Notes under the pieces: model-generated
Database searches by the model: none
Seen by the model: the letters and a program-made list of their open reading frames with translations, nothing else
What the model was told of the DNA's origin: nothing
Shown: positions 24,622 to 33,834 of the stretch, piece after piece
Position numbering within the stretch: the stretch's first letter is position 1
How the letters are laid out: every line of letters starts with the position of its first letter
Position numbers and translations under genes: made by a program
NCBI GenBank assembly: GCA_025355645.1
Contig: JANXZG010000037.1
Location: 1 to 44,501, forward strand
DNA from: Gammaproteobacteria bacterium
GTDB lineage: Bacteria; Pseudomonadota; Gammaproteobacteria; Steroidobacterales; Steroidobacteraceae
Length of the DNA stretch: 44,501 nucleotides
Direction: 5' to 3'

Positions 24622-25797
24622 TCAATACCGCGGCGCGGAAAAATTTCCCAGGTCGTTCGCATATAGCTTAACCACTTCGTAAAGGAACCTGCGCCCATCG
24701 AGCAGCGACTTCACGCGGATGCGTTCATTGAGCCCATGGTGATGCGGTCCCTCCGCGTCGTGGAATAGGCCCGACAGCCCATAGGTCGGTACATCTTTTG
24801 CATTCAAATACCGCCCATCGGTGCCGCCGGTCCACATGATCGGTACGATCGCTACGCCCGGCCACATGGCTGCGGCAACCTGGCGTATCGGGTCCATAAT
24901 TTTTGGTGTAAGCGGCGGGATCGGCACTTGTATGCCGGCTTCGCCGCTCGGTGCAACGGTGATGTCAGGATCCGCCAGCACCCGCACCAATTCGTTCTGG
25001 ACGTCGGCCAGGGCCAGGCCTGGCAGCGCGCGGCAGTTCACGTTGGCGTGCGCGCTCTGCGGCAATGCATTGACCGCGTGGCCGCCGCTTATCTGCGTCA
25101 CCACACAAGTCGTTCTCAAGGTCGCATTCCAGCTGGGGTTTATCGCCCACAGCCGCTCGACTGCCGCTTCATCCGGAGGATCCTTAAGCACGCTGCGCAT
25201 GTCGGCCGCGATGTCCGGCGGCATCAACCATGCCTCAGCCTCGAAATAGGCGCGCGTTGTCTTGGTCAAGCTGACCGGGAAATTGTATGCACCGAGCCGC
25301 GCCAGCGCGGCACTCAGGCGTACGATCGGGTTGTTTTTTGTGGGCCGCGCGCTGTGCCCGCCCGGATCGCTCGCATCAAGCGAATAGTCCTGATACACCT
25401 TCTCGCCCGCCTGCACCTCCAACACGACGGGCGTTCCGTTCTGATCAAGCTCGCCCAGCGCGCCCTCGTTCAGCGCAAATGCGGCATCGAGGACCTGCGG
25501 TCGGGTCTTCAGGAGGCATTCGACGCTATTGAAAATATCGGAGGTCTCCTCGCCGCAGGTCAATGCGAGCTTGATATCACGACGCGGCCGCAGGCCTTCC
25601 CGGCGATAGCGAATCAGGCTGTCCGTGAAAATCGCGGCCATTGCCTTGTCGTCGCTGACGCCGCGCCCGTAATACCACCCGGCTTCCTCGGTCAACTTGA
25701 ACGGGTCGCGTATCCAGTCGGATCGGTTTGCCTCCACCACGTCAATATGCGCCAGTAGCAGGATCGGCTTTGCCCCCCGTACACGGCCGCGCAGCAC
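24622..25797 (-). CDS. M20-family metallopeptidase domain, N-terminus cut off by frameshift
   Basis: A metallopeptidase segment of 391 residues read from a GTG. The M20 metal and catalytic residues are all visible: His17 and Asp19 (LLLAHIDVV), Asp49 (GRGVSDDKA), Glu83 and Glu84 (TCGEETSD), Glu111 (ALNEGAL) and a His in GPHHHGLNE near residue 353. The lid domain lies at about 150-270. The family normally has 60-90 more residues at the front. Those residues are found in the upstream frames: the C-terminal tail of the DUF885 gene supplies LYKELVEINTTRSVGSC, and a third frame at 25797-25844 supplies RILAPADRPQDDALIA. The gene is therefore broken, or two bases are missing in the read. Peptidase or carboxypeptidase activity is expected only if the frame is whole. 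Confidence 0.8.
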   Translation of the reverse strand: MLRGRVRGAKPILLLAHIDVVEANRSDWIRDPFKLTEEAGWYYGRGVSDDKAMAAIFTDSLIRYRREGLRPRRDIKLALTCGEETSDIFNSVECLLKTRPQVLDAAFALNEGALGELDQNGTPVVLEVQAGEKVYQDYSLDASDPGGHSARPTKNNPIVRLSAALARLGAYNFPVSLTKTTRAYFEAEAWLMPPDIAADMRSVLKDPPDEAAVERLWAINPSWNATLRTTCVVTQISGGHAVNALPQSAHANVNCRALPGLALADVQNELVRVLADPDITVAPSGEAGIQVPIPPLTPKIMDPIRQVAAAMWPGVAIVPIMWTGGTDGRYLNAKDVPTYGLSGLFHDAEGPHHHGLNERIRVKSLLDGRRFLYEVVKLYANDLGNFSAPRY

Positions 25798-25844
25798 GCG
25801 ATCAATGCGTCATCCTGCGGACGGTCGGCAGGCGCTAGGATTCG
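25797..25844 (-). other. Bridging segment in a third frame between DUF885 and M20 parts
   Basis: Read on the minus strand from 25844, this stretch encodes RILAPADRPQDDALIA, which is the expected M20 sequence between the N-terminal helices and the AHIDVV strand. The upstream frame stops at 25835 and the M20 frame has a stop at 25810-25812, so one missing base near 25845-25850 and one near 25796-25800 would join all three parts into one reading frame. Confidence 0.65.
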
Positions 25845-27742
25845 GCATCGCCCGGCGCGACGCCCGCCGCGAGCAGGCGCGCGCGCATCGCCTCGGCTGC
25901 CTGCGTGCAGCTACCGACCGATCGCGTGGTATTAATTTCCACTAGCTCCTTATAAAGGCCCCGGAACGCAATATTGTCCGGCATGGCTTTTTGATCATGA
26001 ATCCATGCAACAGTGCGCGCCTCCAGCAGATCGAGTGGGAGCACTCCCCCATTCAACATCTCGTCATGAAATGCGCGGAGGTCGAAATGCTCGCCAAGCT
26101 CCTTGCGGGTCCGTTCGCGCAGCTCGCGAATTTTAAGCTGCCCCAGCTTGTAGGACAGCGCCTGCGCTGGCCACGCGATATAGCGATCAGTCTCGGATTG
26201 GATTAGCGGCTCGTCCCCCGCGGCTGACTTGCGCATGAAATCCACGACCTGCTCTCGGCTCCAGCCCTTGGAGTGGATGCCCGTGTCGACGACCAGCCGG
26301 ACCGCGCGAAACAACTCGCTGCGCAGGCGCCCATAATCGCTGCCGGGATCCTGATAAAAGCCGACTTCCTTGCCAAGTTCTTCCGCATACAGCGCCCAGC
26401 CCTCGGTGTATCCGGAGTTGCTGACGTGTTGCCGGAACTTGGGCAACCCGGTCATCTGCTGAGCGATCGAGCGCTGCATGTGGTGCCCGGGTATCCCCTC
26501 GTGATACGCAATGGCCTCATCGTCGATCAGCGTGCGGTGCGCGAAATCCGACGTCGCCACACTGACCCTGCCGGGGCGCTTACCGTCCGGAGTGCCCGTT
26601 TGGTAGTGGGTGGCCATCGCGCTCTGGAAATCCGGAATGGCCTCGACCGTGACCGGTGAACTTGGGATATAGCCAAAAAGCTGCGGCAATTTCGGCTGCA
26701 TCTGTGCGATGTACTTTCGATAGAGGTCCAGGATCTGCTCGGCTGAGGCCGGAATGTATTTCGGATTTGTCTTGAGTGCCTCACGAAAGCTCGCCAGGTC
26801 GGAAAAGCCCTGTTGTCGGGCGATGCTTACCATGTCAGCTTCAATGCGCGCGATTTCATGGAGGCCTAGCTGATGTATCTGATCGGGACTCAGCGTGCTG
26901 ATTGTCGTGCGGCCGCGGATGTCATTCAGGTAGCGCTTGTCGCCCCCAGGTAGCGAGGCAGCGGACAGGGCCGTACGCCCGCGCGGCGCATATTCCGTCG
27001 CGACGAATTTCGCGAATGCCTGGTATGCCGGCAATACCTCTGCCGTGACGACCTGGTTTATCTCATGGGACAGGCGTTCCTGCTCGGCTGCTGAAATCGA
27101 CGCAGGAAAATTCTGCAACGGCAGCAGGAATGGGTTTGCCATGACCACGCCCTCGCATTGCGCCGGCACTTTCTCCAGCAGGAAACGCACCGGCATCAGA
27201 TGGTCCCGCATGCCCGCTCGCATAAGTTCTTCGTTTTGCCTGAAGACGCGCGGGATCTGGTGCAACCTTGCGATGTAATCCTCGTAGTGTTTCACGGAAT
27301 CCAGCGGAACTGACAGCGGCAGGTCGGCCATATCCGCTTGTGGGCCGTCCATCTGGCTGAGCGGCATCTCGAATTCCTTGAAGTCATAGTCGTCTATGCG
27401 CTGCTGCAGCATGCGTGCAAAAACTTCGTGTGATAGCGCGACCTGCGGCTGAAAGCCGCCCGTCTGGATCGCCTTGATCCTGGAAAGGAACTTCCGGTCG
27501 GCAGCAGCGTTGGCGGCCAGCGCAGCGAGCGACACCTCATTGAGCCGATCGTTGTAGCGGTAATCGCCGTAAGCAGTAGCCGTTTCCGGCGAGCTCTTAA
27601 GCTCATCCTGATACTGCTCCTCAAATAACGCATTTTGGCGAGCGAGCCGCGCCTCGACACTGGCTAGATTGGCCGCAGCCGGCGCATGGGAGGACAGCGC
27701 CAGGAAAAACAAAAAGGAGAACGTGATAGGCGGATGTTTCAT
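25835..27742 (-). CDS. DUF885 metallopeptidase-like protein fused to the N-terminus of an M20 peptidase
   Basis: A protein of 635 residues. It has a signal peptide (1 to about 24, FSFLFFLALSSHAPAAA) and a DUF885 domain to about 585, with AYHEGIPGHHMQ (HExxPGHH) and YTEGWALYAEELG as the likely zinc-binding blocks of this peptidase-like family. The last 43 residues (FRGLYKELVEINTTRSVGSC and on) do not belong to DUF885; they match the N-terminus of M20 peptidases, whose remainder follows in two other frames. The start at 27742 is chosen for its signal peptide and lacks a ribosome site, with TATCAT eight bases upstream. Probably periplasmic peptide degradation. Confidence 0.9.
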   Translation of the reverse strand: MKHPPITFSFLFFLALSSHAPAAANLASVEARLARQNALFEEQYQDELKSSPETATAYGDYRYNDRLNEVSLAALAANAAADRKFLSRIKAIQTGGFQPQVALSHEVFARMLQQRIDDYDFKEFEMPLSQMDGPQADMADLPLSVPLDSVKHYEDYIARLHQIPRVFRQNEELMRAGMRDHLMPVRFLLEKVPAQCEGVVMANPFLLPLQNFPASISAAEQERLSHEINQVVTAEVLPAYQAFAKFVATEYAPRGRTALSAASLPGGDKRYLNDIRGRTTISTLSPDQIHQLGLHEIARIEADMVSIARQQGFSDLASFREALKTNPKYIPASAEQILDLYRKYIAQMQPKLPQLFGYIPSSPVTVEAIPDFQSAMATHYQTGTPDGKRPGRVSVATSDFAHRTLIDDEAIAYHEGIPGHHMQRSIAQQMTGLPKFRQHVSNSGYTEGWALYAEELGKEVGFYQDPGSDYGRLRSELFRAVRLVVDTGIHSKGWSREQVVDFMRKSAAGDEPLIQSETDRYIAWPAQALSYKLGQLKIRELRERTRKELGEHFDLRAFHDEMLNGGVLPLDLLEARTVAWIHDQKAMPDNIAFRGLYKELVEINTTRSVGSCTQAAEAMRARLLAAGVAPGDAES

Positions 27743-27750
27743 ACGGCGAA

Positions 27751-27804
27751 ATGATAGCACCGGGGCCGGCGCGCCAACTAATTGCGGGTACTGACGCTTA
27801 TAAT
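27751..27804. promoter_or_regulatory. Divergent -10-like boxes between DUF885 and MatB-like genes
   Basis: TATCAT on the minus strand (27756-27751) ends eight bases before the DUF885 ATG at 27742. On the plus strand TATAAT (27799-27804) ends eight bases before the ATG at 27813. Neither gene has a Shine-Dalgarno sequence. For the minus-strand box, TTGGCG lies about 15 bases upstream as a possible -35. Both transcripts may begin at or next to the start codon. Confidence 0.5.
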
Positions 27805-27812
27805 CTTCGCCA

Positions 27813-29354
27813 ATGACAACCGAAGATTTCCGCAGCGACCCCTACGCGTGGATCGAGGCCACCGCGCGTCAGGCCCCCGAGCGGGCGTTTCTCGCGACCC
27901 TCTCTGGGCGGCGATGGAGTTATGCCGATGTGCATCGACTGTCGGGATCCTGGGCATCGGCACTGCAGCGCCTGGGTGTAAGCGCCGGCGATCGCGTCGC
28001 CGCGCAATCCGACAAGTCGCCCGAGGCGGTATTGCTCTACCTTGCCTGCCTGCGCATGGGCGCTGTCTACGTGCCGATCAATCCCGCCAATACCGCCAGT
28101 GAAGTCTCCTACTTCCTTCAAGACTGCGCGCCGCGCGTCGCGATCGTGCGGCCCGCAGATGCTGCGACGCTCGGCCCGATCGCAGCCGCCGCAGACGTGA
28201 GCCAAACTGCAACTCTGGGAGCTGACGGCAGCGGTACCCTTGCTGATCTCGCAAACAACCCTGCCAGCGATCCAGGCGTGCGCGCGCATCTCGATCCCGG
28301 CGCTCTTGCAGCAATCTTCTACACCTCCGGTACAACCGGGCGCGCAAAGGGCGCCATGTTGACCCGTGGCAACCTCGCGTCCAATGCCTGCGCGCTGGCC
28401 ACGACGTGGAAGTTCAGCGTCAACGATGTGTTGCTGCATGCCCTGCCGCTTTTTCATGTGCATGGTTTGTTCGCGGCGGTCAACACGGTGCTCGCCTCGG
28501 GGGCAACCCTGCTGCTGCTTGATGCATTCGATGCGTCTCTGGTGCTACGGCATTTGCCCGAAATCACCGTGCTCATGGGTGTACCGACTTTTTATACCCG
28601 GCTCCTGCAGCTGCCGGGACTTGACCGCCATTCGACCGCCCATGTGCGGCTCTTCGTTTCAGGCTCAGCGCCGCTGCTGGCGCAGGTGCACCGCGAATTC
28701 GAGGAGCGCACCGGGCATGTCATCCTGGAGCGCTACGGCATGACGGAGACGCTGATGAATACCTCAAACCCATATGAAGGAGCGCGCCTGCCGGGCTTTG
28801 TCGGGACACCATTGCCGGGCGTTGAGATACGCCTGCTCGATGCGCAAACCGGCGCGCTGATCGATCAGCCGGATCAGACCGGCGCGATCGAAATTCGCGG
28901 ACCTAACGTCTGCGCAGGGTATTGGCGCGACCGCCAAAAAACTATCAGCGAGATTCGGCCCGATGGCTGGTTCAAGAGCGGTGATCTCGGGCGATTCAAC
29001 CGCGAAGGCTATTTGCAGATAGTCGGTCGCGCAAAGGATATGCTCATCACTGGCGGGTACAACGTCTACCCCAAGGAGCTGGAGCAGGAAATCGACTCAC
29101 TTGCGGGGGTACTCGAGAGCGCAGTAATCGGACTTCCGCACAGAGATCTGGGTGAAGCAGTTACCGCGATCGTCGTGGCAAACCCTGACGCTATGATATC
29201 GGAGGCCAGTATCATTGCGGCGCTTCAGGTCAGGTTGGCACGCTATAAAGTGCCAAGGCGGGTACTGGTCGTCCCTGAACTGCCACGCAACACAATGGGA
29301 AAAGTCCAGAAGAATCTGCTGCGCGAGCGGCACGCCGCGCTTTACGAGACCTGA
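27813..29354 (+). CDS. AMP-forming acyl-CoA synthetase, malonyl-CoA synthetase (MatB)-like
   Basis: An adenylate-forming enzyme of 513 residues. Core motifs are FYTSGTTGRAKGAMLTRGNL (P-loop, about 170-189), HALPLFHVHGL, ILERYGMTETLMNTSNPY (A5), WFKSGDLGRFNREGYLQIVGRAKDMLITGGYNVYP (A7-A8) and LPRNTMGKVQKNLL with the catalytic Lys near the end. The block GSAPLLAQVHREFEERTGHVILERYGMTET with NTSNPYEG is close to malonyl/methylmalonyl-CoA synthetases. These make malonyl-CoA from malonate, CoA and ATP. No malonate transporter or decarboxylase lies nearby, so another small carboxylic acid is possible. It overlaps the convergent esterase gene by 13 bases. Confidence 0.9.
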   Translation: MTTEDFRSDPYAWIEATARQAPERAFLATLSGRRWSYADVHRLSGSWASALQRLGVSAGDRVAAQSDKSPEAVLLYLACLRMGAVYVPINPANTASEVSYFLQDCAPRVAIVRPADAATLGPIAAAADVSQTATLGADGSGTLADLANNPASDPGVRAHLDPGALAAIFYTSGTTGRAKGAMLTRGNLASNACALATTWKFSVNDVLLHALPLFHVHGLFAAVNTVLASGATLLLLDAFDASLVLRHLPEITVLMGVPTFYTRLLQLPGLDRHSTAHVRLFVSGSAPLLAQVHREFEERTGHVILERYGMTETLMNTSNPYEGARLPGFVGTPLPGVEIRLLDAQTGALIDQPDQTGAIEIRGPNVCAGYWRDRQKTISEIRPDGWFKSGDLGRFNREGYLQIVGRAKDMLITGGYNVYPKELEQEIDSLAGVLESAVIGLPHRDLGEAVTAIVVANPDAMISEASIIAALQVRLARYKVPRRVLVVPELPRNTMGKVQKNLLRERHAALYET

Positions 29355-30196
29355 CCGATGAACGTGGCGATGTCGGCGAGTATCGGCGCGCGTGCGCGGG
29401 CGAGCAAACTCATCGCTGCGAGCGTGTCTGCATGATTCAGGCGAGGGTAGAGTCGCAACGTGACCCTAGCACCATTTGACTGCAGGGCGGCAGCGAAGTT
29501 ACGCGTGTTTTTTGGCAGAACCGTAACGTCGCGTTCACCGGCTATCAGCAGCATCGGAGGCGCGTCGGCGCGCACGAAATTTATCGGCTGCGACAGGGGA
29601 TACAAATCCGGCGGTCCGAACATATCCTGAAGGTCCGCCTCAAGCAGTGGCAGGAAGTCATACGGACCCGATAGGCCAATCACGCCCGCGATTGGCGGCA
29701 GGGGCGCGCCAATTTCGGCAAAATATCGCGGATCCAGCGCCACGAGCGCGGCCAGGTGTGCGCCCGCGGAATGTCCCATCAGGAAAAAGCGCTGCTCATC
29801 GCGGGATTCGCGGGCATAGTTCGCAGCCCAGGTGGCCGCGCGGGCGCTGTCCTGCATGAACCCTTGCATCTTGACCTCGGGGTAGTGCCGGTAATCCGGC
29901 AGGATAGCGACATACCCCAGCGCGGCAAGTGCCGCGCCGACGAACCGGTACTGGCTTTTGTCACCCTCGCTCCAGCGTCCCCCGTGCCAGAACACGACCA
30001 CTGCGCGGTGCCCCAGTGCTGGCTTTTCTGGCTCGTAGAGATCAAGGCGATGCCTCTGCTCGGGGCCATAAACAATGTTGGCGTGTCGCCGGTAGCTACC
30101 AAACAGGGCCGGCATATTGGCGGCCAAGAACTCCAGCCGCGTACAGGCAGATCCGGCCAGCGCCGCGAGGGCCGTCAACGCGGTGCGCCGCGACAT
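29342..30196 (-). CDS. Alpha/beta-hydrolase (esterase) lipoprotein
   Basis: A hydrolase of 284 residues of the esterase/lipase (HSL-related) type. MSRRTALTALAALAGSAC gives a twin-arginine-like lipoprotein signal with the Cys at residue 18. VVFWHGGRW is the HGG oxyanion motif, FLMGHSAGAHLAAL holds the nucleophile Ser, LLIAGERDVTV the acid and LNHADTL the His. The start at 30196 is preferred over the ATG at 30235 because AGGAC stands just upstream. It lies 25 bases behind the HExxH gene in the leuS-lptE operon direction and overlaps the convergent synthetase gene at its end. Substrate unknown; location is probably periplasmic and membrane-anchored. Confidence 0.9.
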   Translation of the reverse strand: MSRRTALTALAALAGSACTRLEFLAANMPALFGSYRRHANIVYGPEQRHRLDLYEPEKPALGHRAVVVFWHGGRWSEGDKSQYRFVGAALAALGYVAILPDYRHYPEVKMQGFMQDSARAATWAANYARESRDEQRFFLMGHSAGAHLAALVALDPRYFAEIGAPLPPIAGVIGLSGPYDFLPLLEADLQDMFGPPDLYPLSQPINFVRADAPPMLLIAGERDVTVLPKNTRNFAAALQSNGARVTLRLYPRLNHADTLAAMSLLARARAPILADIATFIGQVS

Positions 30197-30221
30197 GAGT
30201 CCTGCAAATCGCGGGCGACGG

Positions 30222-30701
30222 TTACCGACTGGCATAGGTCAACGCGCCTTGCGCATCGAGAATGCCATGGTCGATAAGCCATACGCGCGCATCGGCGGCG
30301 TCCTGTTCATACCACACAGCGGCGCCACCCAGGCGAAAACTGTAACCCCAGCTGTCCATGTCGGAGCATATTCGTTGCCTGCCAATCTCGGGCAATATCG
30401 CGGCCCACTCGATCTGAAGATAGCAGACCGCGTTTTCCTCAGCGGTATCGCCACCCGCATCGGTGTGCAGCGCGGCGCGCCGCTCAGTCGTCATGCATAC
30501 GCAATGTGCGCCCTCATGCAGGGCTGAATGCACGGGTGTATCCTCACGCAGGCACAGCAGCGAGCCGACCAGTCCCGCTTCACTCTCGCCCCAGAAGGAA
30601 CCTGGAATCGCCTGATCGGATGCAATGTATTTTATCCCGATGCCGTAGCGGGCGAGCAGTTCGTGCAAACCCGCGGGATCGACCGCGTTGATCAGCAGCA
30701 C
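30222..30701 (-). CDS. Conserved protein with HExxH motif (putative zinc peptidase-like)
   Basis: A protein of 159 residues that starts with GTG directly after the lptE stop. LHEGAHCVCM gives His62, Glu63 and His66 (HExxH), and AEENAVCYLQ about 22 residues later supplies a candidate third ligand, Glu88 or Glu89, an arrangement like gluzincin peptidases. Further conserved-looking blocks are DTDAGGD-like HTDAGGDTAEENAV and DMDSWGYSFRLGGAAVWYEQDAADA. It has no signal peptide or membrane helix. I recall similar uncharacterised proteobacterial proteins, but no function. It occupies the position where holA (DNA polymerase III delta) often follows lptE. Confidence 0.8.
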   Translation of the reverse strand: MLLINAVDPAGLHELLARYGIGIKYIASDQAIPGSFWGESEAGLVGSLLCLREDTPVHSALHEGAHCVCMTTERRAALHTDAGGDTAEENAVCYLQIEWAAILPEIGRQRICSDMDSWGYSFRLGGAAVWYEQDAADARVWLIDHGILDAQGALTYASR

Positions 30702-31208
30702 CTATTTCAGACTCGACAATCGGCGCATCACGATCGCAGCGAGGTTTCTCGCCATCTGTTGGCGCAAAATGTCGGCTTCGTGCTCCTTTGCCAGTACCGC
30801 CTGCTCCGAAAACGTATAGTCCTGCGACAGGCTGACCGTCTGTGGCGCCAGCAGTTCCTTGCCACCGACACTGAGGCCATAGGTGACCGTGTACACCAGC
30901 AGATATTCCGTGGGAATATTGCGCGCCGATACCGATAGGATGCGCTGCTCGATCGTATCCTTGGATATGTCGATTACGGCGCTCGCAGTGGTGCCGTCCG
31001 GCTGTATCGTCGCCCCGGAGGTTTGCAGTTGACGCTCGAACTCCCGCGAAAAATCGGTATAGGGATCTTTCAGCGATACATAGGGTCGCACCAGCAGCGC
31101 AGCCAGTGGCTCACTGCCGGCGAGCCGGAAACCGCAGCTCGAGATGATCAGTCCGGCGCATAGCGCGATTCCAACGAATTTGAAGCGGCACCGGCGGGAA
31201 AATGGCAT
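30702..31208 (-). CDS. lptE: LPS-assembly lipoprotein LptE
   Basis: A lipoprotein of 168 residues. The lipobox IISSCGF puts the lipid on Cys25, and CGFRLAG directly after it is the hallmark start of mature LptE. YVSLKDPYTDFSREFERQLQTSGA and the closing ADILRQQMARNLAAIVMRRL also match the family. LptE plugs the LptD barrel in the outer membrane and helps place lipopolysaccharide on the cell surface. It follows leuS by 11 bases, the usual gammaproteobacterial arrangement, and abuts the HExxH gene. Confidence 0.93.
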   Translation of the reverse strand: MPFSRRCRFKFVGIALCAGLIISSCGFRLAGSEPLAALLVRPYVSLKDPYTDFSREFERQLQTSGATIQPDGTTASAVIDISKDTIEQRILSVSARNIPTEYLLVYTVTYGLSVGGKELLAPQTVSLSQDYTFSEQAVLAKEHEADILRQQMARNLAAIVMRRLSSLK

Positions 31209-31219
31209 GGCGGCGTTGC

Positions 31220-33811
31220 TCAGGCAACCACGTTGACGAGCTTGCCCGGAACCACAATGACTTTGCGCACGGCGCCTGCGCCAATGAACTTCTGCACGTT
31301 CGGATCAGCCAGCGCCGCTGCGCGCATCGTGGCTTCATCGGCATCTGTCGCGACCGAAACTCGACTGCGCAACTTGCCGTTGACCTGTACAACGATTTCA
31401 AGTGTCGACTGAGCAAGCGCAGCCGCGTCGGTCGACGGCCACGGTTCATCGATCAGCGCCCGGGCATGCCCAAGCGCGTGCCACAGCGCGTGCGTCACGT
31501 GCGGTATGATCGGCGATAGCGCCAATATCGAGATTTCCAGGGCCTCCTGCATCACACTTCGATCCGGCCCCGTTTCAACCTTAAATTTGGAAAGGCTGTT
31601 CAGAAGTTCCATCACCGCGGCGATGGCGGTGTTGAACGTGCGGCGCCTGCCAATATCGTCAGTGACTTTGGCGAGTGCATGATGGCTTTGGCGGCGCAAC
31701 GTGCGCTGCCGGGTATTGAGCGACTCCGTCTCAAGTGTCGACGTTGCGCCGAGCGTCACGTGATCGTGCACCGCTTTCCACAATCGCTTGATGAAGCGGT
31801 ATGCCCCTTGTACACCTTCGTCGGACCATTCGAGGGTCTGTTCTGGCGGGGCCGCGAACATCGTGAACAGCCGCGCCGTATCGGCGCCGAATTCCTCGAC
31901 GAGGTCCTGCGGATCAACCCCGTTGTTCTTCGATTTGGACATCGTCACGACGCCGCCAGACTCGACCGGTTCGCCGTCCGCGCGCAGCAGGGCCACTCTG
32001 CCTTCGCGTGGATCGACCTTGACCTCGACCTCAGCCGGGTTGAAGTACTCGATACGTCCGGACGGTGGTTTGCGAAAAAACACCTCGTTCAGAACCATGC
32101 CCTGTGTAAACAGGTGCTCGAACGGTTCGCGGAATGGCAGTGTGCCGAGCTTATGCATGACTCGCGTCCAGAAACGCGAATACAACAAATGCAAAATCGC
32201 GTGTTCGATTCCGCCCACGTATTGATCCACGGGCAACCAGTAGTTGACCCGTTCATCAACCATTGCATGCGCATTGTCGCTGCAGGCATAGCGCAGGAAG
32301 TACCACGACGAATCGACAAACGTGTCCATCGTGTCCGTTTCACGACGCGCAGGCTTGCCGCAGGATGGACAATCGCACGCCAGAAACGACTCATTCCTTG
32401 CAAGAGGATTGCCGCTGCCATCCGGTACCAGGTCCTCCGGCAGCAACACCGGCAAGTCGGCCTCCGGTACCGGCACGGCGCCGCAGTCCTTGCACTGGAT
32501 GATCGGTATCGGACATCCCCAATAGCGCTGGCGCGAAATGCCCCAGTCGCGCAGCCGCCAGGTTGTCCGCATCTCGCCAAGCCCTGCGCGCGCAAGATCA
32601 GCACTGATAGCAGCTACCGCAGCGTCAAAGCCGAGCCCATCGTAGGCGCCGGAATTGATGCATCGGCCATGCTCGGTATACCAGGCTTGCCATGCCTCGA
32701 GGCTAAATGCGCGGCCCGCAACGTCAATTACGGGACGGATCGGCAGACCGTATTTCTTTGCGAACTCGAAATCGCGTTCATCGTGCGCCGGCACACCCAT
32801 GACCGCCCCTTCGCCATAGCGCATCAGCACATAATTGCCGACCCATACCGGCACCGGCTCCCCGGTCAGGGGATGGCGCACGCTTAAAGCCGTCGGCACG
32901 CCCTTTTTCTCCTGGGTCGCGAGCGCCGCTTCAATCGCGGGTCCGCGCTTGCACTCCTCGATGAAGTGCGCAACCACCGCGTCATCACGGGCCGCAAGCA
33001 TCGCGAGCGGGTGTTCGGCGGCAACGGCGCAAAACGTGACTCCCATGATCGTGTCAGCGCGCGTCGTGAAGACTGTCATGACTCCCTGCGTGCCGCAGAT
33101 GTCATAGGGAAACCCGATGTTGACCCCTTCGCTGCGGCCAATCCAGTTCGCCTGCATTGTGCGCACGCGTTCCGGCCACCCCGGCATCTGATCGAGCGCA
33201 GCTAGCAGGTCTGGCGCGTAGTCGGTGATCCGGAGGTAGTACATCGGGATTTCGCGCTTCTCGATCAGCGCGCCGGTGCGCCAGCCTCGGCCTTCAATGA
33301 CCTGTTCGTTCGCCAGCACTGTCTGGTCCACCGGGTCCCAGTTGACCTGGCCCGTCTTGCGGTACGCGATGCCCTTTTCCAGCATGCGCAGGAACAGCCA
33401 CTGGTTCCAGCGATAGTAAACGGGGGTGCAGGTAGCGAGCTCGCGACTCCAGTCGATCGCAAATCCCAGCGACTTCAGCTGCCGCCTCATGTAAGCAATA
33501 TTGTCGTAGGTCCACTTGGCCGGCGGCACCGCATTGGCCATTGCGGCGTTCTCGGCCGGCAAGCCAAAGGCATCCCAACCCATTGGCTGCAGCACATTCT
33601 TGCCGTGCATGCGCATGAAGCGCGACAGCACATCTCCGATCGTGTAGTTGCGCACGTGTCCCATGTGACAGCGCCCGCTTGGATAAGGAAACATCGACAA
33701 GCAATAGTATTTCTCGCGTGTCGCGTCTTCCGTAGCCACGAAACAGCGGTTTTCCTCCCAATAGCGTTGGGCTTCGGACTCGACGGCCGAGTGTTCGTAA
33801 CGTTCTTGCAT
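31220..33811 (-). CDS. leuS: Leucyl-tRNA synthetase
   Basis: A full-length class I synthetase of 863 residues that charges tRNA-Leu. The HIGH box is HMGH (residues 49-52, in [20 protein letters not shown]) and the KMSKS box is MSKSK (624-628, in [13 protein letters not shown]). The CP1 editing domain shows the Thr-rich [15 protein letters not shown] (246-260) and the editing aspartate in [12 protein letters not shown] near 345. A zinc-binding-like pair, CKDC and CPSC, lies at 440-485. The start at 33811 ([11 protein letters not shown]) fits the family. TATTCT lies 11 bases upstream without a ribosome site. It is only 23 bases from the divergent thiolase start. Confidence 0.98.
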   Translation of the reverse strand: MQERYEHSAVESEAQRYWEENRCFVATEDATREKYYCLSMFPYPSGRCHMGHVRNYTIGDVLSRFMRMHGKNVLQPMGWDAFGLPAENAAMANAVPPAKWTYDNIAYMRRQLKSLGFAIDWSRELATCTPVYYRWNQWLFLRMLEKGIAYRKTGQVNWDPVDQTVLANEQVIEGRGWRTGALIEKREIPMYYLRITDYAPDLLAALDQMPGWPERVRTMQANWIGRSEGVNIGFPYDICGTQGVMTVFTTRADTIMGVTFCAVAAEHPLAMLAARDDAVVAHFIEECKRGPAIEAALATQEKKGVPTALSVRHPLTGEPVPVWVGNYVLMRYGEGAVMGVPAHDERDFEFAKKYGLPIRPVIDVAGRAFSLEAWQAWYTEHGRCINSGAYDGLGFDAAVAAISADLARAGLGEMRTTWRLRDWGISRQRYWGCPIPIIQCKDCGAVPVPEADLPVLLPEDLVPDGSGNPLARNESFLACDCPSCGKPARRETDTMDTFVDSSWYFLRYACSDNAHAMVDERVNYWLPVDQYVGGIEHAILHLLYSRFWTRVMHKLGTLPFREPFEHLFTQGMVLNEVFFRKPPSGRIEYFNPAEVEVKVDPREGRVALLRADGEPVESGGVVTMSKSKNNGVDPQDLVEEFGADTARLFTMFAAPPEQTLEWSDEGVQGAYRFIKRLWKAVHDHVTLGATSTLETESLNTRQRTLRRQSHHALAKVTDDIGRRRTFNTAIAAVMELLNSLSKFKVETGPDRSVMQEALEISILALSPIIPHVTHALWHALGHARALIDEPWPSTDAAALAQSTLEIVVQVNGKLRSRVSVATDADEATMRAAALADPNVQKFIGAGAVRKVIVVPGKLVNVVA

Positions 33812-33834
33812 GATAGGATCGCAGAATACCCGAG

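Noticed and set aside
24465..24671. Open frame of 68 codons between DUF1345 and M20 genes
   Set aside because: No ribosome site, no family pattern and it runs into the 3' end of the M20 gene on the other strand.
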